Origin: Marinobacter sp. es.048
GTDB taxonomy: Bacteria > Pseudomonadota > Gammaproteobacteria > Pseudomonadales > Oleiphilaceae
DNA length: 64,000 bases
Direction: 5' to 3'
Assembly: GCF_900188435.1 (NCBI RefSeq)
Contig: NZ_FYFA01000001.1
Coordinates: 682,001 to 746,000 of the forward strand
A model generated the notes under the pieces. It did not search any database, had not been told where the DNA came from, and was given only the letters and a program-made list of their open reading frames with translations. The position numbers were made by a program, and so were the translations under genes. Position 1 is the first letter of the stretch. Each line of letters opens with the position of its first letter. Shown here one piece after another: positions 1 to 8,831 of this stretch.

Positions 1-15
1 GTATTGCGCAGCCAT
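1..15 (-). CDS. Start of a gene leaving the window (5 codons)
   Basis: Reading the minus strand, an ATG at 15-13 opens a frame (MAAQY) that runs off the window edge. An AGGTGAG ribosome-binding sequence sits about 5 bases before it. Five codons are too few to name the product. They would fit the beginning of the ABC-F protein EttA, but that is only a guess. Confidence 0.35.
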
Positions 16-65
16 AGAATCTCACCTGGAGGATTTATTCGTATCTTGGGGACGGGCCGCGGCAA

Positions 66-2333
66 TTACAATCCGGAATCGGCCGTAATGCCTGCCATCA
101 GAACGCCTGAGGCAAGAGCCTGCTCAAGGTCGGCGACCGGAATCGGTCGGCTGATCAGATACCCCTGGGCGAAGTTGCAACGGTGATTTTTCAGGAAACT
201 CAGCTGCTCCTCGGTTTCCACACCCTCGGCCACCACCTCAATGCCCAGGTTGTGGGCCAGGTTTATCACCGCCCGGGTGATCACCGCATCGTCATGGCGT
301 TCGGTGACTTCCGTGATAAACGAGCGGTCGATTTTCAGCAGGTCGACCGGGAAATCCCGCAGGTAACCGAGAGACGAATAGCCGACTCCGAAGTCATCAA
401 TGGCCAGATGAACACCCAACTGGTGCAGACGGGAGAGTTGATTGCGATTGTGCTCGATATTCTGGATGAAGATCTCTTCGGTGAGCTCGACCTCCAGACG
501 GTCCGCCGGCACATTCTCCGCTGCCAGGGCTTCTCGAATGTGATCCACCAGGTCTTCGTCGTCCAGCTCCCGGCCCGAGAGATTGACTGCAATGCGCAGG
601 CCCTCCTGGGGAGTGCCTTTCCATGCCGCCAGCTGCCGACAGGCCGCCATGACTACCCAGCGGCCAATATCGGTGATTCGGCCGCTCTCCTCTGCCAGAG
701 GGATGAATTCGACTGGCGGCAGAAGACCGCGGCGTGGATGGCGCCAGCGGATCAGCGCCTCGACACTCTGCATTTCACCGGTGTCCAGGTTCAGCTGGGG
801 CTGATAGAAGAGCACGAATTCGTTGTTGGCGAGGGCCTGGCTCAGATCCTTGTCCAGCTCCAGGCGCATAACTTCCCGTTCCTGCATGCCCTCAGTGTAA
901 AACTGGTAGGTATTCCTGCCCTGTTCCTTGGCCCGGTAGAGGGCAATGTCTGCGTTACGCAACAGCGTATCCGAGTCCAGACCGCTCTGCGGGTACACCG
1001 CCACGCCCATGGTGGCGGTAATGCTGTGGGACTGCCCCTGAACACTGAAGGGCTGATCAAAGCACTGTTTGATCTGACCCAGCAAGTGAATGATGTCATC
1101 AATGTCATCCACCTGTTGCTGGCAGAACATGAACTCGTCGCCCCCGGAGTAGGCCACCAGCAGCCGTTCGTTACTCAGACGGTTGAGCCGCTCGGACACC
1201 TTGATCAGCAGTTCATCCCCGAACTGGTGGCCGAGGGAGTCGTTGAGCGTCTGGAACCGATCCAGGTCCAGCATCACCAGGGCAACCTGGCGCATCTGAC
1301 GATCGGCAATGTTCAGGGTGTGGGACAGATCTTCCATGAAGAATCGACGATTCGCCAGGCCGGTCAGCGTATCGGTGGATTCCAGACGGGCCAGATCTTT
1401 CTGAATCGCCGTACGTTGCTCAATCTCCTCGTCCAGCTCCCGTCGCGTTTTTAACAATGCCCGATTGCGTTTCAGAATCAACTGAACCAATAGTGTGGTC
1501 AGGCTGGTAAGGACGCCCATGATAAGGAAAGTGAAAAAAGTCAGAGCAGGCCATCGACTGTATTGCTGGTTAACCCAGTTTCGGGACGGGCGCAACACCA
1601 GCTCCCAATCGGTTGCCGGGATATCAACTGTCCTGCGAACCGAAAAGTGCGGGTGAACGGGTAACGATTCGTTGAGTTGGTATTTCAGTTCACCCTGCTC
1701 GTAGAGTTCTATCTGGAATGCGTCGATGACTCTGTTGGTCAGGAGCTGCCGGGCAATCACGTCCATGCGGAAGACTCCGGCAATAAAGCCGTTGTTGTCT
1801 GCACCAGAGTCAACCGGCGCGTAGATAACCATACCCTTGCCGCCTTGATGGAGCTCAATGATGCCGGAGAGATCCAGCTCGCCAGTGCGCTTCGACCGTT
1901 CTAACGCGAGACGGCGCTGCTGGTTAAAGGCCACATTAAAACCAAGAACTTCTTCATTGCCGCTTACGGGTTCCAACCAGCGAATTACGAAGCTGGGATC
2001 GATCCATTCAATGGCCTGATAGACACCAAAATCCTCAAGATAATTGCGTGCATCCTGCCGCCATTGCTCTCTTGTCAGAGAAGGATCGTCATCCATGCGG
2101 CGAGCCATTCGTCGGATGGCATCGGTGTAGATGCGTATTTCCCGGTTCAGGTTGTTGATTGTTGCAACCGCTTCGTTTTCCAGGTTGCTCTGGATCTGAT
2201 TCCGGTCCTGCTGGGTCAATCCGTAATAAAGACCGCCTGCCAAGCCGAGAAAAATAAGGAATATCACCACCGGAAATGCCGGACTGAGAAGGCCCGACAT
2301 CGTTACATTGGCAGGTGATGATTGTTCTTTCAA
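66..2333 (-). CDS. Membrane CHASE-GGDEF-EAL cyclic-di-GMP protein
   Basis: Predicted bifunctional c-di-GMP enzyme of the inner membrane, 755 residues. One hydrophobic segment lies near residues 17-37 and a second near 270-295; the part between them looks like a periplasmic CHASE-type sensor. A GGDEF domain follows with an intact GGDEF motif near residue 397, then an EAL domain with the EAL motif near 525, the DDFGVGYSSL loop and a VVAEGVET motif. These catalytic signatures look complete for both domains. The RxxD inhibitory site expected five residues before GGDEF is absent (SNER is there instead), so product inhibition of any cyclase activity is doubtful. Which activity dominates cannot be told from sequence. 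Confidence 0.9.
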   Translation of the reverse strand: MKEQSSPANVTMSGLLSPAFPVVIFLIFLGLAGGLYYGLTQQDRNQIQSNLENEAVATINNLNREIRIYTDAIRRMARRMDDDPSLTREQWRQDARNYLEDFGVYQAIEWIDPSFVIRWLEPVSGNEEVLGFNVAFNQQRRLALERSKRTGELDLSGIIELHQGGKGMVIYAPVDSGADNNGFIAGVFRMDVIARQLLTNRVIDAFQIELYEQGELKYQLNESLPVHPHFSVRRTVDIPATDWELVLRPSRNWVNQQYSRWPALTFFTFLIMGVLTSLTTLLVQLILKRNRALLKTRRELDEEIEQRTAIQKDLARLESTDTLTGLANRRFFMEDLSHTLNIADRQMRQVALVMLDLDRFQTLNDSLGHQFGDELLIKVSERLNRLSNERLLVAYSGGDEFMFCQQQVDDIDDIIHLLGQIKQCFDQPFSVQGQSHSITATMGVAVYPQSGLDSDTLLRNADIALYRAKEQGRNTYQFYTEGMQEREVMRLELDKDLSQALANNEFVLFYQPQLNLDTGEMQSVEALIRWRHPRRGLLPPVEFIPLAEESGRITDIGRWVVMAACRQLAAWKGTPQEGLRIAVNLSGRELDDEDLVDHIREALAAENVPADRLEVELTEEIFIQNIEHNRNQLSRLHQLGVHLAIDDFGVGYSSLGYLRDFPVDLLKIDRSFITEVTERHDDAVITRAVINLAHNLGIEVVAEGVETEEQLSFLKNHRCNFAQGYLISRPIPVADLEQALASGVLMAGITADSGL

Positions 2334-2509
2334 AACTTACTCCAAAAGCGTATCGGTAAAGGAATAACGTGAAATCCTATCACCAATTATGAATCATTTT
2401 GTGGCGGGACCGCCATGAGTGGGTGGATTCTCCCTCGCAATGAAATGCCAAACGCGACGTCGGGGAGCGCATTGACTGCTTCAAGGCGGCTTCTGTTAGG
2501 GGTGCGTCG

Positions 2510-2535
2510 AAAAACCGGCACCCTGGTCAGGTGCC
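2510..2535 (-). terminator. Rho-independent terminator after the CoA-binding gene
   Basis: On the minus strand GGCACC and GGTGCC arms enclose a 7-base loop and are followed by GG and a run of five T. It sits about 35 bases past the stop of the CoA-binding protein gene and would end the folE-folX-CoA-binding transcript. Confidence 0.65.
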
Positions 2536-2570
2536 TGAAGTGTGACTTGGTTGCTGGTTCGGCTCAGGTT

Positions 2571-3008
2571 TCAGGAGGGTTCAGCAACCCTGGGAATTCC
2601 CAGGCGGGGAATTTCCTGCTTGGGACAACGATCCATCACTACCGTCAGTCCTGCGGCCTCTGCCCTGGCAGCTCCCTCCTCATTGATAACACCAATCTGC
2701 AACCAGACGACGGGGATGTTGAGATCGATAGCCTGATCAATGATCGCATCGGTGCGTTCCGGTGCCAGGAACAGATCAACCATGTCCACTGGTTCCGGCA
2801 GGCTGTTCAGATCGGCGTAAACGGTTTCGCCGAGTACCGTCTTGCCTGCCAGACGGGGATTCACCGGGAGGATTCGATAGCCATGGGCCTGAAGGTATTC
2901 CATGACCTCGTGGGACGGCCGGTTGGTCTTCTCACTGGCGCCAACAAGGGCAATGGTCCTGACCGTCGTCAGGATGTCACGAATCTGGTCCGGGTTATTG
3001 CTGGGCAT
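2571..3008 (-). CDS. CoA-binding domain protein (YccU-like)
   Basis: A 145-residue, single-domain Rossmann-fold protein of the YccU/CoA-binding family. It shows the IALVGAS segment near the N-terminus, NRPSHEVM, and the VVWLQIGV and DRCPKQE segments typical of the family. These proteins resemble the CoA-binding domain of succinyl-CoA ligase; their cellular role is not established. The ATG at 3008 is chosen because the longer in-frame extension runs into folX and does not resemble the family. It is third in a probable folE-folX-CoA-binding operon, 23 bases after folX. Confidence 0.88.
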   Translation of the reverse strand: MPSNNPDQIRDILTTVRTIALVGASEKTNRPSHEVMEYLQAHGYRILPVNPRLAGKTVLGETVYADLNSLPEPVDMVDLFLAPERTDAIIDQAIDLNIPVVWLQIGVINEEGAARAEAAGLTVVMDRCPKQEIPRLGIPRVAEPS

Positions 3009-3031
3009 GGTGCTGGGGGAACCTCGCTGAA

Positions 3032-3406
3032 TTAACGGTGTGCCTGAAGACAGACAGACACGGATTCCGCGTAGCGTAGCGCGTGAGGCTTGTCGATTTC
3101 CACTTCGGCCCACTGCACTGCCTCATGTTCCATCACGATGGTCAGAACCTCGTGGGTCAGGCGTTCGAGCAGGGCGAACCGGTTGCCATCCACATGATGA
3201 ATGATCTGCTTGGTGATGGTGCGATAGTTGAGGGCGGCCGCGATCTCGTTCCGGTTGACCGCCTCGGTAGCGTCATAGGTCAGGCTGACGTTGATCAACA
3301 CGTCCTGCTGGTTGTTGATTTCCTCTTCCTTTATGCCGATGTAGGCTCTCAGGAGGAGATCCTTGATGCGGACCTTTGCCAGGTGATTCCCTTGGACGTC
3401 TGTCAT
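3032..3406 (-). CDS. folX: Dihydroneopterin triphosphate 2'-epimerase
   Basis: A 124-residue FolB/FolX-fold protein. It matches what I remember of E. coli FolX more closely than Fol[29 protein letters not shown] and [15 protein letters not shown] are all recognisable. FolX converts dihydroneopterin triphosphate to dihydromonapterin triphosphate, leading to tetrahydromonapterin, the phenylalanine hydroxylase cofactor in Pseudomonas. It lies directly downstream of folE (24-base gap), so both act on the same pterin intermediate. The reductase folM, which sits nearby in Pseudomonas, is not seen in this window. FolB activity cannot be fully excluded. Confidence 0.88.
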   Translation of the reverse strand: MTDVQGNHLAKVRIKDLLLRAYIGIKEEEINNQQDVLINVSLTYDATEAVNRNEIAAALNYRTITKQIIHHVDGNRFALLERLTHEVLTIVMEHEAVQWAEVEIDKPHALRYAESVSVCLQAHR

Positions 3407-3430
3407 GCGGCCTCCCTCAGTTCTGGTGCT

Positions 3431-4000
3431 TCAGCGGTTGTTACTGATCAGAGTCAGAAACTCGGTGCGAGTAGCCTGGGATTTGCGGAACTGTCCCAGC
3501 ATCATAGAGGTCTTCATGCGGGAATTCTGTTTCTCCACGCCTCGCATCATCATGCACATGTGTTGCGCCTCGATAACGACGGCCACGCCCTTCGCGCCGG
3601 TGACACTTTCGACGGCTTCGGCGATCTGGCGGGTCAGGTTTTCCTGGATTTGCAGTCGGCGGGCATACATGTCGACAATGCGGGCAAATTTGGACAGACC
3701 CAGCACCTTGCCCTGGGGCAGGTAGGCGATGTGGCATTTGCCGATAAACGGCAACATGTGGTGCTCACACATACTGTACAGCTCGATATCCTGAACCACG
3801 ACCATCTCGTCCATGGCCGACTCGAATACCGCATTGTTTACCAGGTCGCCAAGATCCTGTTGGTAGCCGCACGTGAGGAACTGCATGGCCTTGGCCGCGC
3901 GCATTGGAGTGTCTTGCAGACCCTCGCGGTCCGGATCTTCGCCCAGACCATCGATAATGGCACGAAAGTGCCCTGAGAGGTCGTCAAGGAGTTTGTTCAT
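3431..4000 (-). CDS. folE: GTP cyclohydrolase I (type IA)
   Basis: Catalyses GTP to 7,8-dihydroneopterin triphosphate, the first step of folate and monapterin synthesis, as a cytosolic homodecamer. The 189-residue length is typical. Visible signatures are [16 protein letters not shown], the zinc-site segment [34 protein letters not shown] and [11 protein letters not shown], which supplies the second zinc cysteine. It is the first gene of a minus-strand operon with folX and the CoA-binding gene, so this copy is probably the monapterin-branch enzyme. About 196 bases separate it from the divergent hydrolase gene. Confidence 0.96.
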   Translation of the reverse strand: MNKLLDDLSGHFRAIIDGLGEDPDREGLQDTPMRAAKAMQFLTCGYQQDLGDLVNNAVFESAMDEMVVVQDIELYSMCEHHMLPFIGKCHIAYLPQGKVLGLSKFARIVDMYARRLQIQENLTRQIAEAVESVTGAKGVAVVIEAQHMCMMMRGVEKQNSRMKTSMMLGQFRKSQATRTEFLTLISNNR

Positions 4001-4196
4001 AGTCTTTTCCGGTTAGCAGTGTCTTACGAGGGCCAAAGCTTAAGGCAATTTGCCCACCATCTCTACGGTTTACGGAGGCATTGCGGGAAAAGACCACTTT
4101 GGCTGTCGCGTCTTGTGGTTTGGGCGGTGGGGCTATGGTAGTGGGATCCGGTTTGTTCTAAAGTTTCAGGCTGTGAATGTTCGCCGGGGACAATGC

Positions 4197-5117
4197 ATGG
4201 AAGAGGTGATGCCAACCGTTGGTGGGGTTTCCGCCACGGGGCGCGAAGATGGCACCCTTGAGGGGTGGCAACAGGGAGGTAAATGGTTCAGTTTCGAGGG
4301 GCATGCCATTTTCAGCCGGATGGCAGGCTCGGGCGAACCGCTGATTCTGATTCACGGTTTTCCTACCGCCAGCTGGGACTGGAATCGCCTCTGGCCGATG
4401 CTGGTTCAACAGCACAATGTTCTGACTCTGGATATGCTGGGATTCGGCTTTTCCGACAAACCCTCCGATTACGACTACTGCATCGAAGACCAGGCCGACC
4501 TGTTCCAGGGTTGGATTGAGGGGCTTGGCCTGCCGTCCGTGCACCTGTTGGTCCATGATTATGGTTGCAGTGTGGCCCAGGAGCTGCTGGCGCGGGAGCA
4601 GGAAGGCGGTCTGCCTTTCCGGATTGCCAGTGTCTGCTTCCTGAATGGCGCGCTTTTCCCGGAAGTCCACAACCCGTTGCTGATTCAGAAACTGTTGAGA
4701 AGCCCCTTTGGCGGGTTAATCAGCCGAGGCCTTACCCGACGGAGTTTCGAGCGCAACTTCCGCCGGTTGTTTGGTAATCAGAATCCGCCGGATCGCCAGG
4801 ATATGGAGGACTTCTGGCATCTGCTGACCTACAACAACGGTCGGGGCATCCTGCACCATCTGATCCAGTTCATGGAAGAGCGCCGTTGTCACCGGAACCG
4901 TTGGGTTGGCGCGCTGCAGAAGGCGACTCAGCCGATGCGACTGATTTCCGGTACGGCGGATCCTGTGTCGGGCGCCGGTATGGTAAGACGGTACCGGGAA
5001 CTGATACCTGATGGCGATGTAGTGACTCTGAGAAACATCGGGCACTACCCGCATTTCGAGTGCCCCTGGGACGTTTTCAGCGCCTACCGGGAGTTTCGTA
5101 AACGCTGCGATCAGTAA
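4197..5117 (+). CDS. Alpha/beta hydrolase, MEST-like
   Basis: A 306-residue alpha/beta hydrolase. It has the oxyanion segment LIHGFPTASWDW, a nucleophile elbow VHDYGCSVAQELL in which Asp takes the nucleophile place (as in haloalkane dehalogenases and epoxide hydrolases), a late acidic segment SGTADPVSG and the catalytic-His segment NIGHYPHFECP. The run around the elbow, the LNGALFPEVHNPLLIQKLL segment and RRWVGAL-like RNRWVGAL recall the vertebrate MEST (PEG1) family. The substrate is unknown. The ATG at 4197 is preferred: GGGGA lies 6 bases before it and the family homology begins soon after. It is monocistronic and nearly abuts the convergent cyclase gene. Confidence 0.85.
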   Translation: MEEVMPTVGGVSATGREDGTLEGWQQGGKWFSFEGHAIFSRMAGSGEPLILIHGFPTASWDWNRLWPMLVQQHNVLTLDMLGFGFSDKPSDYDYCIEDQADLFQGWIEGLGLPSVHLLVHDYGCSVAQELLAREQEGGLPFRIASVCFLNGALFPEVHNPLLIQKLLRSPFGGLISRGLTRRSFERNFRRLFGNQNPPDRQDMEDFWHLLTYNNGRGILHHLIQFMEERRCHRNRWVGALQKATQPMRLISGTADPVSGAGMVRRYRELIPDGDVVTLRNIGHYPHFECPWDVFSAYREFRKRCDQ

Positions 5118-5136
5118 GCGAGGCAGCTACTGTGTT

Positions 5137-6204
5137 TCAGCCCGACGCGGAATCGGGCATGTCTTCGGCGCCGCGGCCCACAACCGGAAGTGGTCGAGCG
5201 GCATTGACCACCTGGTTGCGACCCCGTGACTTCGCTTCGTAAAGTGCCTGATCTGCCCGGTTCAGCCAGATCGACCAGGTTTCTCCCTTGCTGACTTCAG
5301 CGACGCTGGCGCTGGCCGTCACCCTGATGTCCTCAAGAAATGGTCGGGCGCTGATGCTCTTCAAAAGCTGATTCGCCAGCACATCGGCATCTTTCTGGCG
5401 GGTTTCCGGCAGGACGATCATGAACTCCTCGCCGCCGATTCGGAACAGCTGATCGCTTTCCCTTAGTCGTTTGCCCAAACGCAGAGCCATCTCCGTGAGA
5501 ACCTTGTCACCGGCCAGATGGCCCCATTGATCGTTGATGGTCTTGAAGTAGTCCAGATCCAGCAAAATCAGGCTGGATACCCGCTCATACCGCTCCCGCA
5601 TCTGAATCTGGCCGTTGAGAATATCGGCAAGCTGTGACCGGTTCAGGCAGCCGGTAAGGGGATCGGTGGTTGCCAGACGGGTGAGTTCCTGCTGAAGCCG
5701 CCCCACCAACCAGGCGAAGATCATCGCAAACAGGCAGGTCAGGCCCAGTGAAAAGGTGATCCTCCAGAAGTCGGCCTCAGGAAAGCTTAGGAAGGAGACT
5801 ACAGCCATAACCACCACAAAAATAATGTTGCTGGCGATTGCTTCCTTCAGGGGCAGCAGGAAAAACAGGGCCATGGCAGCAGGGTACGCCCAGTAGAGGC
5901 CGGCGTGGCCATTGATGTGTGTGGAGTAGGCGGCACTGACGACGGCAAGCAGCGGGAAAAGTCGGCCCTTGAGAAAGTAGGTGCCACGGAACCTTAAAAA
6001 AGCGATGACCAGCAGGGCATTGGCACAAAAGACAACCAGCAAGGAAGAAAGCAGATAATGGGATTGCTGCCATTGCACCAAAACCAGCGGTGCGACCGCG
6101 ATGAACGCCCAGAAATGGAGGTGATAGACCAGCTGACGTTTAAAACCCAGCACCGCGAGGGTCGGGTTGGTTGCAAGGGTAGAGGGTGCTACCGAAAAAT
6201 TCAC
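5137..6204 (-). CDS. Membrane diguanylate cyclase (GGEEF)
   Basis: Predicted to make c-di-GMP from two GTP at the inner membrane. The first ~185 of 355 residues hold about six hydrophobic segments, an integral membrane sensor of unknown ligand. The C-terminal GGDEF domain starts near TTDPLTGCLNR and has an intact GGEEF signature, with an RxxD inhibitory site (RESD) five residues before it. Product inhibition is therefore expected, unlike the cyclase/phosphodiesterase at the window start. Monocistronic, convergent with the MEST-like hydrolase. Confidence 0.92.
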   Translation of the reverse strand: MNFSVAPSTLATNPTLAVLGFKRQLVYHLHFWAFIAVAPLVLVQWQQSHYLLSSLLVVFCANALLVIAFLRFRGTYFLKGRLFPLLAVVSAAYSTHINGHAGLYWAYPAAMALFFLLPLKEAIASNIIFVVVMAVVSFLSFPEADFWRITFSLGLTCLFAMIFAWLVGRLQQELTRLATTDPLTGCLNRSQLADILNGQIQMRERYERVSSLILLDLDYFKTINDQWGHLAGDKVLTEMALRLGKRLRESDQLFRIGGEEFMIVLPETRQKDADVLANQLLKSISARPFLEDIRVTASASVAEVSKGETWSIWLNRADQALYEAKSRGRNQVVNAARPLPVVGRGAEDMPDSASG

Positions 6205-6398
6205 AGCATACTCCCGCTGTCCGAGTCGTATCCGCCCGCGTCCTGTGCCGGGACCGTCTTGAAGTCTAGCATGGCCGTTTCTCTAATGAACCAGATAGCG
6301 TCGTTTATGACCACCATTAGTTTTGTTCAGTTGGCCGCGCCTTGTCCACTTCGCTAAACTCCGCGGGAACAATTCAGGGATACGCCCAGGGACACCCT

Positions 6399-7481
6399 AT
6401 GACTGCTATTCATACCCGAGAACCGGCTCTGACGATCCGGGCCGGCCGTCGCGCGATGCAGCGCCTCAGGGAAAAACCGTTTTCGCCCGAGGACGTGCAT
6501 GTCATTCCGGGTGCTGCCGGTGGTCCCAAGGCTCTGGGAATAAGTGGCCTGGATAAAGCCATTTTTGGTGACTGGCTGCCGAGGGTTCGGCAGGAGCGAT
6601 CATTGATCGGCTCGTCGATCGGGAGCTGGCGGTTTGCCGCTGTGGCCTCCTCCGATGATCCGAAAGCCCAGCTCGCCCGGCTGGCGGAGCTTTACACCGC
6701 ACAACGCTTTGCCAAGGGTGTCAGCGCTGCGGAGGTGAGCCGCAAGAGCGTGCTGTTTCTGGAAGAGCTGCTCGGTGGCCGGGAAGACGCCATTCTGAAC
6801 CACCCATGGTACCGACTGAACGTTGTGGTTGTTCGCAGTCTTGGCATGCTGGCGGAGGATGCGCGTGGGCGGTTGGGTCTCGGCCTGATGAGCGCCATCA
6901 GTGCCAATATGGTCAGTCGCCGGCATCTGGGCCGTTTTATGGAGCGGGGCATCATCCACGACGCCCGTCTGAAAGCGCCTGTGGCAAAGCTGGTGGATTT
7001 CCCCAGCCACGAGGTTGCCTTGACCCGCGAAAACCTGCTGCCTGCCCTTCTGGCTTCTGCGTCCATTCCCCTGGTGATGTCCGGTGTCCGCAATATTCCC
7101 GGTGCACCCGAAGGGGTCTACCGTGACGGTGGCCTTCTGGACTATCACCTGGATCTGCCCTACCAGCAGCCCGGCGTGGTGCTCTACCCGCACTTCACCG
7201 ATAAGGTGGTGCCCGGCTGGTTCGACAAGTCTCTGCCCTGGCGGCGGGGCGACGCCACCCGGTTGCAGGATGTACTGCTGATTGCACCCTCAAAAACCTA
7301 TCTGGAATCTCTGCCTGACCGGAAACTCCCGGACCGGAAGGATTTCGAGCGCTATGTCGGTGATGATGCCGGCCGGGAACGGGCCTGGCGATCGGCCATT
7401 GCCGAGAGTGACCGCCTGGGTGACGAGTTTCTGGAGCTTATCGAAACCGGGCGTCTGATGGAAATCGTCAGGCCCCTCTGA
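6399..7481 (+). CDS. Patatin-like phospholipase
   Basis: Probably a cytosolic or membrane-associated serine lipid acyl hydrolase, 360 residues. It shows a glycine-rich oxyanion segment PGAAGGPKALG, a serine elbow GSSIGS followed by W, and the Asp of the catalytic dyad in RDGGLLDYH. The order and spacing fit patatin-like proteins; the elbow has Ser in place of the last Gly of GxSxG. The ATG at 6399 is chosen because AGGGA precedes it by 6 bases; an upstream in-frame start at 6342 has no such site. Substrate and partners are not evident from the neighbours. Confidence 0.82.
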   Translation: MTAIHTREPALTIRAGRRAMQRLREKPFSPEDVHVIPGAAGGPKALGISGLDKAIFGDWLPRVRQERSLIGSSIGSWRFAAVASSDDPKAQLARLAELYTAQRFAKGVSAAEVSRKSVLFLEELLGGREDAILNHPWYRLNVVVVRSLGMLAEDARGRLGLGLMSAISANMVSRRHLGRFMERGIIHDARLKAPVAKLVDFPSHEVALTRENLLPALLASASIPLVMSGVRNIPGAPEGVYRDGGLLDYHLDLPYQQPGVVLYPHFTDKVVPGWFDKSLPWRRGDATRLQDVLLIAPSKTYLESLPDRKLPDRKDFERYVGDDAGRERAWRSAIAESDRLGDEFLELIETGRLMEIVRPL

Positions 7482-7544
7482 ACGCAGTGTTTCTATAAGA
7501 GTGTCTATACTGGTTCGGTACAGTCACGAATTGAGGAACAGATT

Positions 7545-7793
7545 ATGTCGGATGACAAGCCGGTGGTCGCCAGCAAGACGCCTTTCTCTGAATTGGTGGA
7601 GGCAGGAAAGAACTACTTCTGGTGTGCCTGTGGCCGCAGTGGCAGCCAGCCATTCTGTGATGGCTCCCATAAGGGAACCGGTATAACTCCGGTTAAATAC
7701 GAGGCGGAAAAGAAAGAGTGGGTCTGGTTCTGCGGGTGCAAGCAGACGGGCAACGCCCCCTTATGCGACGGCACCCATAAGACCCTCGACTAG
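7545..7793 (+). CDS. Double CDGSH iron-sulfur protein
   Basis: An 82-residue protein made almost wholly of two CDGSH (zf-CDGSH) motifs: a first CxCxxS...PFCDGSH and a second CxCxxT...PLCDGTH. Each would ligate a [2Fe-2S] cluster with three Cys and one His, as in mitoNEET-related proteins. There is no membrane anchor, so it should be soluble. Family members are thought to act in iron, redox or cluster handling; the role here is unknown. It sits 63 bases after the patatin-like gene and may be read from it. Confidence 0.9.
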   Translation: MSDDKPVVASKTPFSELVEAGKNYFWCACGRSGSQPFCDGSHKGTGITPVKYEAEKKEWVWFCGCKQTGNAPLCDGTHKTLD

Positions 7794-8018
7794 ACCGCCA
7801 AACGTCGCAGTGTACTTATCCTGAAGCCTGAAAGGCCGTGAACCGGGTCTTTCAGCGCCCGGACCCTGAGCACGACGGGAATCTCTTTTTCCTGGTCCCG
7901 GTGGAGCAGGGGAAGAGCGTTCCGCTCAATGGAGCTTTCACTCCGGGCGTCCTTTGCGTCTGGATCAGACCGACTGCACTCCTATACTCTAGTCCAGCTC
8001 TGGAAGAGAGGGAAATAC

Positions 8019-8831
8019 TCAGGTCCGGACCTTGCCGGCTGCGCCGTAGACCAGCAGGAAAACGGCGAAAGCGGTCACTACAACGGACGGGCCGGCGGGC
8101 GTGTCCAGGTGCCAGGACAGACTCAGGCCACCGGTCACCGCGACAAATCCGAAGGCAACCGCCATGGCCACCATCATTTCCGGGTTGTGGGCCAGTCTTC
8201 TGGCCGTCGCAGCAGGAATGATGAGCAATGCGGTAATCAGCAGGACACCGACAATTTTCATGGCCACGGCGATGACCAGGGAAAACATCAGCATCAGAAC
8301 CATCCGCAGACGCTCCACAGCCACACCTTCTACCCGGGCAAGCTCCTCGTGAATCGTGCTCATCAGCAATCCGCGCCAGAGCACTGCCAGGAGGAGCAGG
8401 ATCAGTGCCGCGCCCCCGTAGATCCACAGCAGGTCTTCACGGCTCATGGCAAGAAGATCCCCGAACAGCAGGCCGGTCAGGTCCACGCGGACATCCGGCA
8501 TGAAACTCAGCGTTACCAGGCCGATGGCCAGGGCGCTGTGGGCCAGAATCCCGAGCAGGGTATCGGTTGCCAGGGTCCTCGTTCGGGATAGCAGCACCAG
8601 TGCCATGGCCAGGACCACGCAGGTAATGATCACACCAACGTTCAGCGGCACGCTGATCAAAAAGCTCAGGGCAATGCCCAGCAGCGCCGAGTGTGCCAGG
8701 GTATCGCCAAAATAGGCCATGCGTCGCCAGACCACGAAGCAGCCCAGTGGTCCTGCCACGAGGGCCACGCCGAGTCCGCCAATCAGGGCACGCCAGAAGA
8801 AATCGTCCAGGACGGCATCAATGATGGGCAT
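8019..8831 (-). CDS. znuB: Zinc ABC transporter permease
   Basis: A 270-residue integral membrane permease of the ABC-3 family with about eight hydrophobic segments; GDTLAHSALLG, ARVEGVAVERLR and AATARRLAHNPEMM are family signatures. With ZnuC it would import zinc across the inner membrane. The ATG at 8831 overlaps the end of znuC by 14 bases, which indicates translational coupling; longer upstream reading is only znuC sequence in another frame. Third gene of zur-znuC-znuB. No periplasmic ZnuA gene is seen next to it. Confidence 0.93.
   Translation of the reverse strand: MPIIDAVLDDFFWRALIGGLGVALVAGPLGCFVVWRRMAYFGDTLAHSALLGIALSFLISVPLNVGVIITCVVLAMALVLLSRTRTLATDTLLGILAHSALAIGLVTLSFMPDVRVDLTGLLFGDLLAMSREDLLWIYGGAALILLLLAVLWRGLLMSTIHEELARVEGVAVERLRMVLMLMFSLVIAVAMKIVGVLLITALLIIPAATARRLAHNPEMMVAMAVAFGFVAVTGGLSLSWHLDTPAGPSVVVTAFAVFLLVYGAAGKVRT

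Noticed and set aside
2415..3035. Plus-strand frame over the CoA-binding protein
   Set aside because: It is antisense to a clear gene and covers the terminator at 2510-2535.
3083..3976. A 297-codon plus-strand frame opposite folX and folE
   Set aside because: Both opposite genes are certain; this is their antisense shadow.
7794..8018. A plus-strand frame (7838-8221) between the CDGSH gene and znuB
   Set aside because: It runs well into znuB on the opposite strand and has Arg/Pro-rich shadow composition; the gap itself shows nothing definite.
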